Assembly (NCBI RefSeq): GCF_000219625.1
Contig: NC_018213.1
Location: 924,055-988,054, forward strand
Direction: 5' to 3'
Source: Zymoseptoria tritici IPO323
Lineage: Eukaryota > Ascomycota > Dothideomycetes > Mycosphaerellales > Mycosphaerellaceae
DNA: 64,000 nucleotides
Notes under the pieces: generated by a model
Seen by the model: the letters and a program-made list of their open reading frames with translations, nothing else
What the model was told of the DNA's origin: nothing
Databases searched by the model: none
Program-made: the position numbers and the translations under genes
Shown here: positions 33,201-43,706 of the stretch, piece after piece
How the letters are laid out: the number at the start of each line of letters is the position of its first letter
Numbering within the stretch: position 1 is the stretch's first letter

Positions 33201-33883
33201 CTGGTCACTTCAGGCAAGGGAAAGTCATCGTCGTCTTCGATCTCCTCAGAAGGAGTCACAGTCTGCGTGGCGAAAGCAGGCTTGCTCGGCCCGGCAGTCG
33301 AAGATGCAGCATTGAACTGGCTAGTATACCAGCTCGCATCGGTCTGCTCTCGATAGCCTTGAGTCCGACGGTTCGCTTGAGTCACGACCTGACCATTCTC
33401 GAAGCCGAGCACTTTCTGCGCAACACCTTCATCCAGCATGCGGTACTCGTTCCAAGGAAGCAGCTTTCCAGCTTTCACGCTGTCAACCACCCACGCAGGC
33501 TTGACTATGCGGTACCGTCTGAACTCTTCCTTCTTCTTTGGCGTAAGGTTCGAGGCTATGATATGCGTGACCATGGTCTTGCCGTCCAAGTATTGCAGGA
33601 AGCCACCGCCATGCTGGACGATCATGGTATGCAGATCGTTGAGTGAGGGTTGTGTATACCCATTCACATGACAAGTCACTCCCTTGAAGATCTGCGGCTT
33701 GTCGGACGTCTGAGCTCTCACTTCGGCATCGAGATTCTGTAGCTTGATCTTCTTCCGGCGGAAGTAGTCAGAGAATCCTCCAAACTTGCTGCCTTCATAC
33801 TCCTCGCCGCCTTCATCTTGGAAGGTATGGCCTTCGATCCGTTTGCGAACCAGCTTGGATTTTTCTTCCAACCTGGAGCCCAT
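30263..33883 (-). CDS. REV1: DNA repair protein REV1 (Y-family dCMP transferase)
   Basis: An intronless frame of 1206 residues. The N-terminus (GGFSDYFRRKKIKLQNLDAE) is typical of REV1 and precedes a BRCT domain (about 62-150). The Y-family polymerase core starts near 411 with MHVDFDSFFAAVSL (Asp415, Asp417) and has the second metal site SVSIDEALIDIS (Asp510, Glu511). Fingers and little-finger regions run to about 790. Three ubiquitin-binding-like motifs of the form DPxxLxxLPxD(I/V/L)R are at about 871-889, 924-942 and 1029-1047. A C-terminal helical domain (about 1110-1206) would bind Rev7 and other polymerases. It inserts dCMP opposite abasic sites and scaffolds translesion synthesis. It shares a 375-bp divergent promoter with the FKBP gene. 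Confidence 0.95.
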   Translation of the reverse strand: MGSRLEEKSKLVRKRIEGHTFQDEGGEEYEGSKFGGFSDYFRRKKIKLQNLDAEVRAQTSDKPQIFKGVTCHVNGYTQPSLNDLHTMIVQHGGGFLQYLDGKTMVTHIIASNLTPKKKEEFRRYRIVKPAWVVDSVKAGKLLPWNEYRMLDEGVAQKVLGFENGQVVTQANRRTQGYREQTDASWYTSQFNAASSTAGPSKPAFATQTVTPSEEIEDDDDFPLPEVTSSIEEALDEASRLHSKQQAEPLPAEPSTDLQTPPPTSPPPHHSPATRDEPAQTVEAATATPEKPKDAALGLLSNGKRKREWEGLEPDYSMAVVKNSNVWDSVSPSKLAAMTAEQHNSLILSDPNIRKSTVVNPGFLQQYYDQSRLHHLSTWKADLKSQLQAIAAETSASQKSRQKRLPGQRRYVMHVDFDSFFAAVSLKKHPEYNDKPTVVAHGNGSGSEIASCNYPARKFGISNGMWMKRALELCPELKILPYDFPAYEDASRKFYDAIMATGGLVQSVSIDEALIDISTICIAESGQDGVKRSEGAVHREQSKADELGQRLRDEVLEKTGCAVSVGIGANILQAKVALRKAKPAGQYQLKPEDVLDFIGQLEVQKLPGVAWSIGGKLEEIGIKLVKDIRDVSRERLINTLGPKTGEKIWEYARGIDKTEVGDQVVRKSVSAEVNWGVRFENNDQVDEFMQGLCGELNKRLVKERVKGKQLTMKVMRRAANAPLDPPKHLGHGKCDVYNKSSQLGVATNDPSVITKEAIAMLRSFKISPGELRGIGVQMQKLEPIKSGVDGVDQGSQRRLQFKAGPVAKPVVEDEPSKAVEDAIVDDIKTPQKARIPAANRPSAAFTPIEPGTPSRKPLNTLGTQFILPTQVDPAVLAELPEDIRAKLAKHVPKPEAKKLDLLPTANVPSRAQSPAVGLPTLTQIDPDILSALPDDVRDEILGFYNQPAPAKRPEQAVLPQSPRKTRTLPAPRQPVKRGRGRPRGGSLLSNRLRSAAGESSTLTQSNFVSRPSVPTTTSATTTDNELEDIDPEVLAALPEDLRLEVLAQQRSAKLQRTGGIDLSLHARPKTGKTKKLTSHIPGEVLATGDRHFLLPPHAPKPSFTSRKLTEVEELRTAIKAWFEEFRDEGPYGEDVEALGKYLGEVVGSEGDLEKAVKVAKWVGFVVEEGVEEWDEEDVVGRWRDAVARVEECVRLKARERGIEGVVF

Positions 33884-34258
33884 CGTGGCGATTGGCAGTC
33901 ATGATCGACCGCTTCATGTCCGAGCTATGAGTATCCAAGGAGTACGTACTGGCAAGTCGGTGGGTGTCATTGTCTTTGTAGTGGTGGTCCATCGTCATCA
34001 GGGAAGCTCTCCTGGGCCGACCCATGCCGCTCGGCCCGCGTGAAGCGAGCGAGCTCCGATCGAGGGTCCCGGGCAAAAATTTGGTTGCTGGGCTGAGAGA
34101 AGATCAAACCTCTTTGCTCGGATCTCTTCACCACGAAATCTCTTCACCTTTCCTCCCATACCACAAAACTGCCCATATCCTCAGGCAGGTCCATACACAT
34201 CACACCAACGAAGGTCCCTTTCCCATCACATCAATCCCTCTCCCCCCCTACCACAACA
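33884..34258. promoter_or_regulatory. Divergent promoter region REV1 / FKBP
   Basis: 375 bp between the two ATGs. The 120 bp before the FKBP start are C/T-rich (CCCTCTCCCCCC just upstream), usual for a highly expressed fungal gene. No TATA box is evident. Confidence 0.45.
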
Positions 34259-35798
34259 ATGTCGGCCATGATCCCAATGGCCCTCTACGGCCTCGAGGTC
34301 CCAGCTGGCGATGTCGCTATCCCAGCAAAGTCCGATATCCCCTCTGCCTTCCGTATCACCATGGCTGCCATCGACCCAAGCGCCATTCCCGAGATCGACG
34401 AGGAGGGCACCGTTCCTCGCGCCACTCTGAAGGTCATCCGCCAGGCACTCATCGACTTCGACTCCGAGGACGAGGATGAGGATGAGGAGGACTTTGACAT
34501 CAGCGAGATGGAGCGCATGCTCGCCGAGGGAGGCGACTCTGAGAGTGACAGCGACGATGAGGAGGTTAATGGCGGCCCAAGCGATCCTGCTCGCTCCAAG
34601 AAGGCGCAAAAGGCCGCGGCGCAGGCTGAGATCATGAAGCTTCTTGCTGAGGCGGACGATGAGGAGATGGATGTCGATGAGCAGCCCAACGGCAAGAAGT
34701 CTCTCAAGGCGCTTGGCAAGATGCCCGCCAGCGACAGCGACGAGGATGACGAGGACATCAGCGACAGCGAGGATGGTGAGGAGTACGAGGAGTTTGTCAT
34801 TTGCACGCTCGACCCAGCGAAGGTACGTCTGTCCTGAATTTCCATGTGGTTGACCACGCTAACAAGATCTCAAGAACTACCAACAGACTCTTGACATCAC
34901 CGTCGGCGAGAATGAGCGAGTCTTCTTCAAGGTGTCCGGCACCCACTCCGTCTACCTGACCGGCAACTACGTCGAGCCCGCAGGCCACGACCACAAGGGC
35001 ATGTACGACCCGGACAGCGACGAGGAAGATGACGGCATGTACGACCTCGAGCCCGACAGCGACGAGATCGACGACATGGATGAGGAGGACGAGCTCGACG
35101 ACATCGAGGACCCTCGCATCACTGAAGTTGAGGAGGATGAAGCGCCACAACTCGTCAAGGCTGACAGCAAGAAAGATAAGAAGGGCAAGAACAAGCGCGC
35201 TGCAGAGGACGAGGCAGAGGTCGGTGCGTCTCTCGACGAGCTCGTCGCCAAAGCCGCCGGCACCAACGGCGAAGCGAAGCTCAGCAAGAAGCAGCTAAAG
35301 AAGCAAAAGAAGAACGACGGCACCGCCGTTGAGGCCGAAGCTCCCTCCTCGAACAAATCCGACAAGAAAGTCTCCTTTGCCAAGGAGCTCGAGCAGGGCC
35401 CAACGCCCACCAAGGACGCGAAGGCCGCCGCCTCCGAGAAGAAATCCACCCCATCCGTCCGCACAGTCCAAGGCGTCACCATCGACGACAAGAAAGTTGG
35501 AACCGGCCCGGCCGCGAAAGCCGGCGACCGCGTAGGAATGCGATACATTGGCAAGCTCGAGAAGGATGGAAAGATCTTCGACAGCAACAAGAAGGGCAAG
35601 CCGTTTACTTTCAAGCTCGGATCTGGAGAGGTCATCAAGGGGTGGGACATTGGTATTGCAGGTATGAGCGCAGGAGGTGAGCGTCGGGTTACGATCCCCG
35701 CGCATTTGGGGTACGGAAAGCAGGGCAGTGGACCGATCCCCGGCAACGCGACGCTGGTGTTTGACGTCAAGTTGTTGGAGATCAACAAGAAGAAGTAG
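34259..35798 (+). CDS. Nucleolar FKBP-type peptidyl-prolyl isomerase (Fpr3/Fpr4-like)
   Basis: Two exons (34259-34822 and 34887-35798) give 491 residues; the 64-bp intron is in phase 0. The N-terminal part ([16 protein letters not shown]...) is the nucleoplasmin-like domain of this family, followed by several acidic tracts (about 65-120, 160-185 and 230-275) and Lys-rich runs. The FKBP domain fills the last ~105 residues, with [53 protein letters not shown] and [13 protein letters not shown]. In yeast these proteins act as histone chaperones and isomerise prolines in histone tails near rDNA. Long antisense frames come from the acidic GAG/GAC codons. Confidence 0.93.
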
Positions 35799-36046
35799 AG
35801 TAGTCGTGTGATGATGAGGTGCTGAAAGTGGAAAGACGATCAGATCGAGGGATGCCGATGGACAGACATGAGACTGCTCGAGAGACGGAGATGAACGGAC
35901 GGACTACGGACCAAAAAAGAAAAGCTTTGCGTGTTTTACTTACTGTACTCTAGGGACGTCACCCTACTTTTCAGACCCAAGTGCTGGAGGGAAGGACGGG
36001 AGACTTTTGCTTGCAAGTATGGGCGTTTGTCTGGGAGCGGGTACAT

Positions 36047-36400
36047 ATGTTTAGTAGAATGACTCTGTCTGTGTGTGGAAATATGATCTCTCTGTCATCG
36101 ATTCTTCTCATTCTGTCTCCTCCGATACGTATAAACCATGTCGAGCTGCTGCGATTGGGACCTTGTGGCACGCCGGAGTTTACGGTGAAGGCATCGACCC
36201 AACAAGAATCTCCTGGACACCAGACGCTGGCACCGATGATGTGCTCGCTGGAGGTCGATGCGGACCGACAGAAGGGGTATGTCGTTGTGCTGGCCTACGT
36301 TAAGGGATCGTTTTCAACTGACGTTGTGTCCCGATCAATTAGGTGGCCTCTGTACTCGTTCCATGCAGACGAACAAATGGTTGAATGGTACCTTAGTTCT
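36047..36400 (+). pseudogene. Diverged copy of the small secreted protein gene
   Basis: The candidate intron 36277-36342 is very similar to the intron of the downstream gene (36948-37006): both begin GTA[T/C]GTCGT[T/C]GTGCTGGCCTA and share a CTGACGTT branch region. The flanking coding parts barely match apart from a GGTCGATG stretch just before the donor site. A frame from ATG 36047 contains a hydrophobic segment (MISLSSILLILSPPIRI) and three cysteines; the frame that matches the donor phase of the neighbour has no ATG. It is either a relic or a rapidly diverged paralog. Confidence 0.4.
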
Positions 36401-36758
36401 AGAGCAATAGGCTATTCTATCGATCAGCGGTTTTCCAAGCAAGATCCAATGCCGTCACCTTGTACGCATTCCCAAGGCTAAGGCTACCGTATGCTCGAGA
36501 CATCCACCCTTGTCACCAGAATCCAAGCCTCGCCCTCAATTGTACAAGTTCTACTTCTACCCTGCTCGCGCGAATCTTAAATACGGGCCTCCCTGCACAA
36601 GCAATCTCTCAAAGGCCCCGTGGCACCCTTCAGACTTCGCTTCGCTGTCCGCACATGTTCCCTCCGCACACATCGCAAACGAAATCCCAACTAGAGACAC
36701 TACCACCAACTACTCGATCGGACCCATCTCAAAGCCTCGAACCGCAAGCATCCTAAAC

Positions 36759-37027
36759 ATGCAACTCAACCGCCTCTTCATCACCGCCCTCGCCGGCCTC
36801 CTCTTCTACACCGCTCCAGTCTCCGCGGGCGGCTGCTTCAACGACGATTGCGACGCGACCAACATAGCGAAGCGGTGCTTTTGCCCCGCGTACGACGATA
36901 AATCCGTGTGGCGTCAATACCCGGGTCGATGTGCATCGTATGGAGGGGTACGTCGTCGTGCTGGCCTACATTGAGCGATGTTTCAGCTGACGTTTTGTCT
37001 GCAAAGTACTGTAACCTTCCGGAATAG
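36759..37027 (+). CDS. Small secreted cysteine-rich protein (effector-like)
   Basis: Exons 36759-36947 and 37007-37027 give 69 residues. The 59-bp intron has a GCTGAC branch-like site and is in phase 0. The first ~23 residues are a clear signal peptide (MQLNRLFITALAGLLFYTAP, then VSA before GG). The mature ~46-residue peptide has six cysteines, with a CFC pair and closing residues C-A-S-Y-G-G-Y-C. The sixth cysteine comes from the 21-nt second exon; without splicing the frame runs into an Arg-rich tail. Size, signal peptide and even cysteine number fit an apoplastic effector or antimicrobial-type peptide, but no family is recognised. A diverged copy lies ~500 bp upstream. Confidence 0.65.
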
Positions 37028-37334
37028 ATGAGCTGCTGGTGCGGAACAACAGCGGGGTGAGGATGGGTCTTGGTGGTCTCTCAACGCAGGGAATAGAGAA
37101 TGAAGAAGGGCAGCTGTTGGAGACCGCCACCGATTGCAATGAGGGCGCCATACACGGATAGCTTGATCTGCTGTCTGCGAGTACAACGCGACTTGCTGCC
37201 TTCTCAACCGCTTCACATACCAAAAACATGTCTCTCGCTGCGCTGGAGCAAGCCTTGATCTCAGGTCGAATGTCCGTGTATACTTTCGTTCCCGCACATC
37301 TCCTGTCCTGTGCTGTCCGAGAACCTCATCCCGC
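37028..37334. other. Gap between secreted-protein and carrier genes
   Basis: About 300 bp between two convergent stops; nothing recognisable. Confidence 0.4.
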
Positions 37335-38575
37335 CTAGAATGTCTTATCCATCAACTTATGCGCCAACTCCACACCCACAAACGTCGCCGCATTAGCCGG
37401 CACCGCTCTCGCCATCGCCGGTCCCACACCAGGAAAGAAAGCCTTGAACCCACCCCGTCCATACAATTCCTTGATACAAGCTCCAATCCCCTGCGCCTTG
37501 TCCGAAGACTGCAATCTCGACTTGACCGTGTCGACCGGGAAAATCGTTCCCCACATGGCAATACCCGCCATACCACCCGCCGTCATGACCGCCGGCATGC
37601 TCAACTTGCCCGGCAGGCCCGTATCCGGGTCTTTCGGCGTGAGCGTGCGCTTGAAGTACTCGTACGTCGCGAAGTAGGCCGCCGAACCGGGACCGTCGCG
37701 AGCGAGCGTCATGACGGAACCGCGGTAGACGGACTTGATGCCGCCTTCTTTGTAGAGTTGCTTGACGACGTCCATGCCGCCGGCGTACTTTGGTTTCTCA
37801 CCCGGTTTGAGCTCTTTTTGACCTTGTATTTGAAGGATAATTTTGACGCGCTCGAAGGGTGCGGTGATGAGGGTCATGGGGATGGCGGAGAAGAAACCCG
37901 CAGCGGAGATTTGGCCGACGGTGTATTGGGCGTTGTGGACGGTGGAGAAGTTGTCGACGAGTTGTTTGCCGACGCCGTAGGCCTGGTGTTGTGTTAGAGG
38001 AGGGAGAAAGGAGGATCGTAGACTTGACATACCCAGAAGTTGACAGCGACTGTGCATTTGTTAGCTTTGGTTCCATGCAGTGCTCAGAGTTGTGCAAAAC
38101 TTACACATAGGCGTCACTCCCACCAACGGCGCAGAAACACCAGCATACAGTCCCTGACGAACCATCTTCAGCACATGTCAAGAAGCTCCAATCAATCCAA
38201 GCATAATCTCACCCTGACGGGACCTTCCCTCGCAATCGTCTTCCTCACCACATCCATCGCACCACTGTACACGCCCTTCTCGGCCGTCTGCAATCGCACC
38301 TTGACCAAATCAAACGGATGTCCGACCACCACTGCACAAATACCTCCCACGCCACCGGCGACAAAGTCTCTTAAGCTCTGCATCGACTTCTTCCCTGCAT
38401 TGTCGGCCGCCTCTTTCAACTCCGCTTTTGTCGTGGGCACGGCGTCTTTGACCTTTTCGAGGTTGCGATTCGCGGCATCTTTGACTTGATCGGCGGAGGG
38501 TATTTGTTGCTTGAGAGGGTCGAGGTTGCCTCGTGCGGCCTCTTTGAGGGAGTCTTTGGGCGAGGAGGAGGACAT
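37335..38575 (-). CDS. CRC1: Mitochondrial carnitine/acylcarnitine carrier
   Basis: Four exons (38575-38213, 38165-38105, 38049-38033, 37982-37335) give 362 residues; exon 3 is just 17 nt. Introns are 47, 55 and 50 bp. After a ~65-residue hydrophilic N-terminal extension come three mitochondrial-carrier repeats with signatures HPFDLVKVRLQT, APFERVKIILQIQG and FPVDTVKSRLQS. The order and the segments RDFVAGGVGGICAVVVGHPF, MVRQGLYAGVSAPLVGVTPM and VYRGSVMTLARDGPGSAAYF are those of Crc1/AcuH-type carriers, which exchange acylcarnitines for carnitine over the inner membrane for beta-oxidation and acetyl-unit transfer. The extension is longer than in yeast Crc1. Confidence 0.92.
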
Positions 38576-39062
38576 GCTGGGCGGGAGAGTTGGTCGGCGA
38601 AGAATGCAGGGATTGACGATGCTGAAGGAGAGACTGTGGATCTATGTGCTCTCGCAGCGACTCACTTCAGCAACCAGTCGACCGAGGGGAGGAAAAAGAG
38701 TGTAGAGGAAAGGAAGCAAGAATTCCAGTTGAGACGCATGTGAAGGTGGAAAACATTGGCATACTTCATAGCCTAGAGCTCCCAGAGTGCCGAGGTGAAG
38801 TCCAGCCGGCCGAGCGAGACCGAACTGTCGCCGGAGTACGGATAGCGTCTTCGAAAATGCAAATCATTCAAGAACAACATCATCGACAGCCATATCATTG
38901 CCATTCAAATGACTGAAAACAAAGACTCGTTTCGAAAAGCAAAGGCAGTGTACAAAACTTCAGTCGCATACAATCTGACTCCCTCATCCATCCGCATCAA
39001 CTCCTCCCATCTCATCTCTCCCATCATCTTCAAGAGCCCCTGCAACTCCCATTCCTCATCAT
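38576..39062. other. Intergenic, no gene seen
   Basis: 487 bp upstream of the carrier gene and downstream of the next minus-strand gene. Short overlapping frames only. Confidence 0.4.
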
Positions 39063-39616
39063 CTACTTCGCAGAGCCCTGCTCAGCGATGGGGTAGATGT
39101 CGAAGTTCTTGGCGGCCACGAAGTCGTCGTAGTTCTGGGTCTTGCCGGCATGGTAGATGTATTTCGCGGACCTATCGCAAAGAAATATCGTCAGCATTTC
39201 CATCCTTCCCGAAACCAACCAACGGACAAAAAGCCAGAGGGAAAAACTCACCCGTCGTTGAACTTGACCTCCACATCAAAGTGCGTCTCGGAGCCGCGCT
39301 CATCGCTCAAGGTCTGCGACACGTAGGCGTTGACCTCGTCGACGTTGTACTTGCCGCTCTTCCGACTGCCGACGAGGGTGCACGGGCGGGGAGAGTCGTC
39401 GAGTTGCTGCGTTCGAGCGGTGCACTGGGCGCTGAAACCGGGAGTGAAATCGGACTTGTCGGACTTGTCGCCGACGATGTTGAAGAGGTAGCTGCAGTCC
39501 GAGCTGGAGCGGCAGCCGGCATTCAGGTCGGTGACGTGCCAGATGGTGTCGGAGTGAGCCTCGACGGCCGCGAGGGCGGAAAGGGCGGAGAGGATGGAGA
39601 CGGTGGTGAATTGCAT
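39063..39616 (-). CDS. Secreted four-cysteine protein
   Basis: Exons 39616-39252 and 39171-39063 give 157 residues; the intron is 80 bp, in phase 2. The N-terminus is a signal peptide (MQFTTVSILSALSALAAVEA, about 20 residues). The mature protein begins HSDTIWHVTDLNAGCRSSSD and has four cysteines (two close together, then two more in QCTARTQQ and PRPCTLVG), then an acidic/Tyr region and a C-terminus ending AEQGSAK. No enzymatic motif is seen; it may be a structural or effector-type secreted protein. A longer open frame upstream of the Met is leader sequence; a TATA box sits 159 bp before the chosen start. Confidence 0.75.
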
Positions 39617-39656
39617 TTTGATGGTTTGTTGGTGTTTTGAGTTGTTGGATTGTTGT

Positions 39657-39725
39657 GTTGAAAGTTGGAAGTTGAGTAGACTTGATTGTTGTGTGAAGAC
39701 TTGATTGTTGTGTGAAGACTTGATG
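39657..39725 (-). repeat. Short direct repeats in the 5' leader
   Basis: A 19-bp unit GACTTGATTGTTGTGTGAA is repeated twice with partial extra copies just upstream of the secreted-protein start codon, so it is probably in the 5' UTR. Confidence 0.6.
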
Positions 39726-39774
39726 ATTTGCTTGCCTGATGGTTTGGCTGTATTTGGCGGTGGAGGAAGTGGTT

Positions 39775-39781
39775 CTTTATA
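39775..39781 (-). promoter_or_regulatory. TATA box of the secreted-protein gene
   Basis: TATAAAG on the minus strand, 159 bp before the ATG at 39616. The distance suits a leader of roughly 100 nt. Confidence 0.5.
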
Positions 39782-40716
39782 CACTGTCGAGTCTGCTCTG
39801 ATCCTATTCTTGCGCATCTCGTGTCTCTGCCTACCATCCGTGTCGACGAGGGTAACCATCGAGTCGTCGACTACGAGGTGCTAAATATAATGTACCTGGT
39901 ATCGATCATTGCTATTCATCCTTGCCTAGTCCCGCGTGCCCCTATTGAGGGATCAGGCATGATAGCTTTGGCGCTGACATCGGATCTGCAGCCGCTGAAG
40001 CGGAAAGCAATGAGAGGGGAACATTCATTCGCTAGGGAATGGTCAATGTATTGAGTGCTGTATCCATTACCGACGAAGGCTATCTGGAGGTTTTTTCATG
40101 TTGTACTTTTGAGTGTCGCACGAACCAGCCATCCGCCAAAGTCTTCTCTAGTTCTAGCCCGTGGGCCGACACTCCCGTATTCACCAAACCCTGACTCCAG
40201 CACGCTCCAGAGGATATTCTCGTCCAGCCTCTCGGTACTCGGTAGACGGGAGTCTGCTGGTCCCTGCATTCTCCATGGCCAGCACTGCCAGCAGTCACAG
40301 TGTCACACTTGAATACGAACGCTCACGTCTGACGTCACACGTTTCAGCACTTCGGCTGACGGCTCACCGTCCAGCCGTTCGTATCGTGATCGAATGGTCT
40401 CGTAAACCGACACTCTTGTCCAGTCAGCTTGTCCTCACCCCGGCGAAAGATCGTGTTCGTTGACCTTGTCTTCCCGAATCTGGAACCGGAAGAGGCAGCC
40501 GAGAGGGCCGAGAGGCTTGCTTCAAGCATCGTTGCGTGATCGAATGATCTCGTCGTTTCAATACAATTGTCTAGACGACATGCCTTTACCCTGGCGAAAA
40601 ATCATGTTGTCTCTGCAAGCCTGAGACGTGCACAGGAGGTCGAGCCGCCTCATTCTCGCTCAACCAGCATGTCCACCCGCATGATCTCGTACAATCGATG
40701 TTATCCCTCAAAACCC

Positions 40717-42944
40717 GGGAAATGCTATCGACCGGCGCCCTAATCGCTAGTCACCGGCGCCCTTGAAATCCGGTGTTATCCTGAACGGTGGATATCGCTG
40801 ATGTGATATCACTGTTGTATTGGTGTAGTCACCTTATAAACTATGCTCTTGGCACATCTGTGTCGTCGCTTGAGTAGGTGTTGTTGGCATTGTTTAGGCT
40901 GGTCATGTTATCTGGCTATATAGCTCTCAAAACTGCCTCCCTTAGTCTGCCCTTATATACTGGCGTGCATACAATGGCGGTCGTTCGAATGGCATTGGCG
41001 TCGCCGCCGGTGGAGCTATGTGACTATGTTGTCGCTGTGCCGGTGCGGTACGTCTTGCTGTTAATTGCCCTTCTAAACATGGCTATAAACGCGACTGCTT
41101 AAGGAGCGTCTACCTTCAAACTAGTCGGCTTACTAGCCTTATTAACACCTGGCACTTGTGGCTACTTCTTGCGAGCCTGAGCCTATACGTTCTTAAAGAC
41201 GTGCTAGCGACATATTATCGAGGGGATCTCCGGAAATACGGCATCTAGGGCGTTTATTAAGCCCCTATTACGGTCGGTAATAAACAAGCCTAGCAATAGC
41301 AGGGGATCGTGTATTCGTAGAGCAGTCGGAGTCGCACTAGCCTTGTAGTAAGTAAGCAATATCTCCTTAAACTTCTTAGCGATCTATATATAGGTTGCCT
41401 CGTCCTTACCGCCGACAAGAGCGAAGCTAAGGGGGATAGTAAGATTGGCACTAGTGCCGGAAACAATGTCTATTAATAGCCGGTTGTAACGGTTAGTTTT
41501 GTAGGTATTGTCGAGGATAATATACTCCGGATATTAGCGGTAAAACGACACTATTCGAGGACTAAGGACTATTAGTTTATCTAGCTTACTAGCATCGTTA
41601 GGCTTATGTTTAAAGAGATATCCCTTGCGCTCTAACATCTTTACGACTGCCTTAGCCGGCGTCGAATTACCTTATAGCAGTCGTCGAGCGTTCTGTCGAG
41701 CATTGCGGACGTCCTTAGCCGTCTGGATACAACCGCTGTTAGTATTCTGAAGACGTGCGAGGGTAGTAGCTACACCGGCATTAGCATTAAGATTATCGTG
41801 GATAGTAGTCCTTATAGCATCGCTTCGTTCGCGCCGCCGGTGAATAGCAAAGGCTCGAGCTTTAAGAGGCTGGCAACAATGCTCGTTATACGCAGGTCGA
41901 ACGATCTAGCGTCCGGCCGGTTTCTTTATGTCTTATAGTGCGATATCTACCTTTATCGGACAGCCTATAGTTAAGATCGCTCGTCGTCCTCGTAAGCTAT
42001 CCTTTAGCCGCCGCTTCTACGTCCGTCCTCGACAACAGCTTAACACCTTGCGGACGTAGTGCGTCTTCTTCTTGTTCTAGTAGGTTAAGTAGACTAACAG
42101 AGTATACCCTCGAGCCTAAGCCTATGCGTTGTAAAACTCGAGAGCCTTCGCGGCGCTCTCGAAGGTCTTACCAACCGGTAGAGGCTCTAGTTCTTCGACC
42201 TTACCGTGCGGAGCGTCCTTATTAACTCCCTCACTAACAACACTAACAACACCCTTACTAAGGACTCTATTCGAGCGCGTGAGGTTAGTAGATAACTTAG
42301 CGCCGGCGGCGGTAACGGTAACCTCTAACCTCTGCGAATTCGTCGTTCTTACACTAACATTACTAACATTACTAACACCACTGTTTCTATTAAGAGCTCT
42401 GCTAATCTTATTACTACTTAGCAGGCCTATTAACTCTTTAACATCCTTATCGATATCGCTCGAATCGTCTACCTCTTGAGCCTCTACCGCCGCCGCGCAC
42501 GCTGCCTCTCGCTCCGCCGCTCGACGTGCGAGCCGGTTAACAACATCTCCAAACGTCCGCGCGCGCGCGGCTCTATCGCTATCGCCATCGCCATCCTTAT
42601 CTAGCATACTAGAGTCCTTAAGAAGGCGGCGTTTATATAGCAGCTGCGACGCTATTAGCGGTGACGGCGGTAACGGCGGTCGAAGGGTGGATAACACTGG
42701 CGCCATTAAAAGAGCTGGATACAACGAGTTTTGAGGGCAACGGCGACGAGGGGGGGGGGGGGTGGAAGAGGTAGTAGAGGGAAGGACGACAACGCGTATA
42801 CGCGACACGCGAGGTATCCCGCGCACGGCCCTGTATTGCACCGGAAATCGACTATAAACTGGGATCTGACTAACACGCGAAATACAGGTAATATGCCAGA
42901 GCGCCGGTGACTAGCGATTAGGGCGCCGGTCGATAGCATTTCCC
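40717..42944 (-). mobile_element. Mutator-like element (MULE), 2.2 kb, degraded
   Basis: Perfect 44-bp terminal inverted repeats at 40717-40760 and 42901-42944 start GGGAAATGCTATCGACCGGC. They are flanked by the exact 9-bp duplication TCAAAACCC at 40708-40716 and 42945-42953, the length diagnostic of MULEs. The minus strand encodes a recognisable but stop-riddled MULE transposase. A 13-base G run is at 42750-42762. TpA enrichment and Trp/Gln-to-stop changes point to RIP, milder than in the Ginger-like element. The outer array is cut cleanly by the insertion. Confidence 0.93.
41100..42720 (-). pseudogene. MULE transposase remnant
   Basis: Reading 42720 to 41100 on the minus strand: a disordered charged head, a FAR1-like start (PVGKTFESAAKALEFYNA ending in a stop at 42122), then the transposase core with YPEYIILDNTYKTNRYN, LSFALVGGKDEATYI and ITDRNRGLINALDAVFPEI, followed by IIC-R-stop-HVFKNV. 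In intact MULEs the last segment reads C-x-W-H-x-x-K-N, so the stop is a mutated Trp. The part after KNV is short, suggesting an internal deletion as well. The catalytic Asp residues of LDNTYK and TDRNRG are still recognisable. Not functional. Confidence 0.85.
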
Positions 42945-43706
42945 TCAAAACCCATGCCCTCGCCCCTGTGAAACATCGTATCGTCCACGTCGTCTCCACA
43001 ATTCGGGAACCGGCATACGAGACGAAGCCGCATGCGGCATGCTCTGTCTCGCCCGGGCAGACCGAGTACCTCCTACTTGCGTGATCGAATGACCCTGGCG
43101 GAAAACCATTGTCTTCCCGTCACAGAGAGACCAGGACGCATGCATCCATCCCTCAACAAGCGTCCCCACTCGCATAATCTCGTAAATCAATATTCTTGTC
43201 CAGGTAGAGAGATCGTATTGTCGACACTGTTTCCCCGAACTTGGAGCCTGCATGTCGACACGCGTGGCTTCGTGTTGTCACTAATCCTGTTCAAATCCCA
43301 TGTCTTCGTCCTCGTAAACGAGCTCTCGAAAATCACTCCGACATCTCCGCGGTCCCGCTCACTCTCCACAGCACGACTTGCACTTCATTGGCCGGGAGCG
43401 TGAATTACGAGCAGGAGAGTGGAGGTACGCGATCGCTCGACCGGCATGTCCATTCGTGTGATCTCGTGAACCGATTTTCCTGTCCCGATGGCATGACCTC
43501 GTGCTGGCGAAAGATCGTGATGTCGACTTTGTCTCATCAGATCGAGAAAGTCGCATACGAGACCGGACCGTATGTATCCATCGCTGAACGAGCATTTCCA
43601 TTCAGGTGCTCTCGTATTTTCACGAATGAGTCGTCCTGGTCGATGATCGTTTTGTCTCCTCAAGCCGGGACTGTGAACACGAGATCGAGCTGTGGGCATC
43701 CATCGC

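Noticed and set aside
34285..35788. Two long Ser-rich minus-strand ORFs (190 and 273 codons)
   Set aside because: Antisense of the acidic tracts of the FKBP gene.
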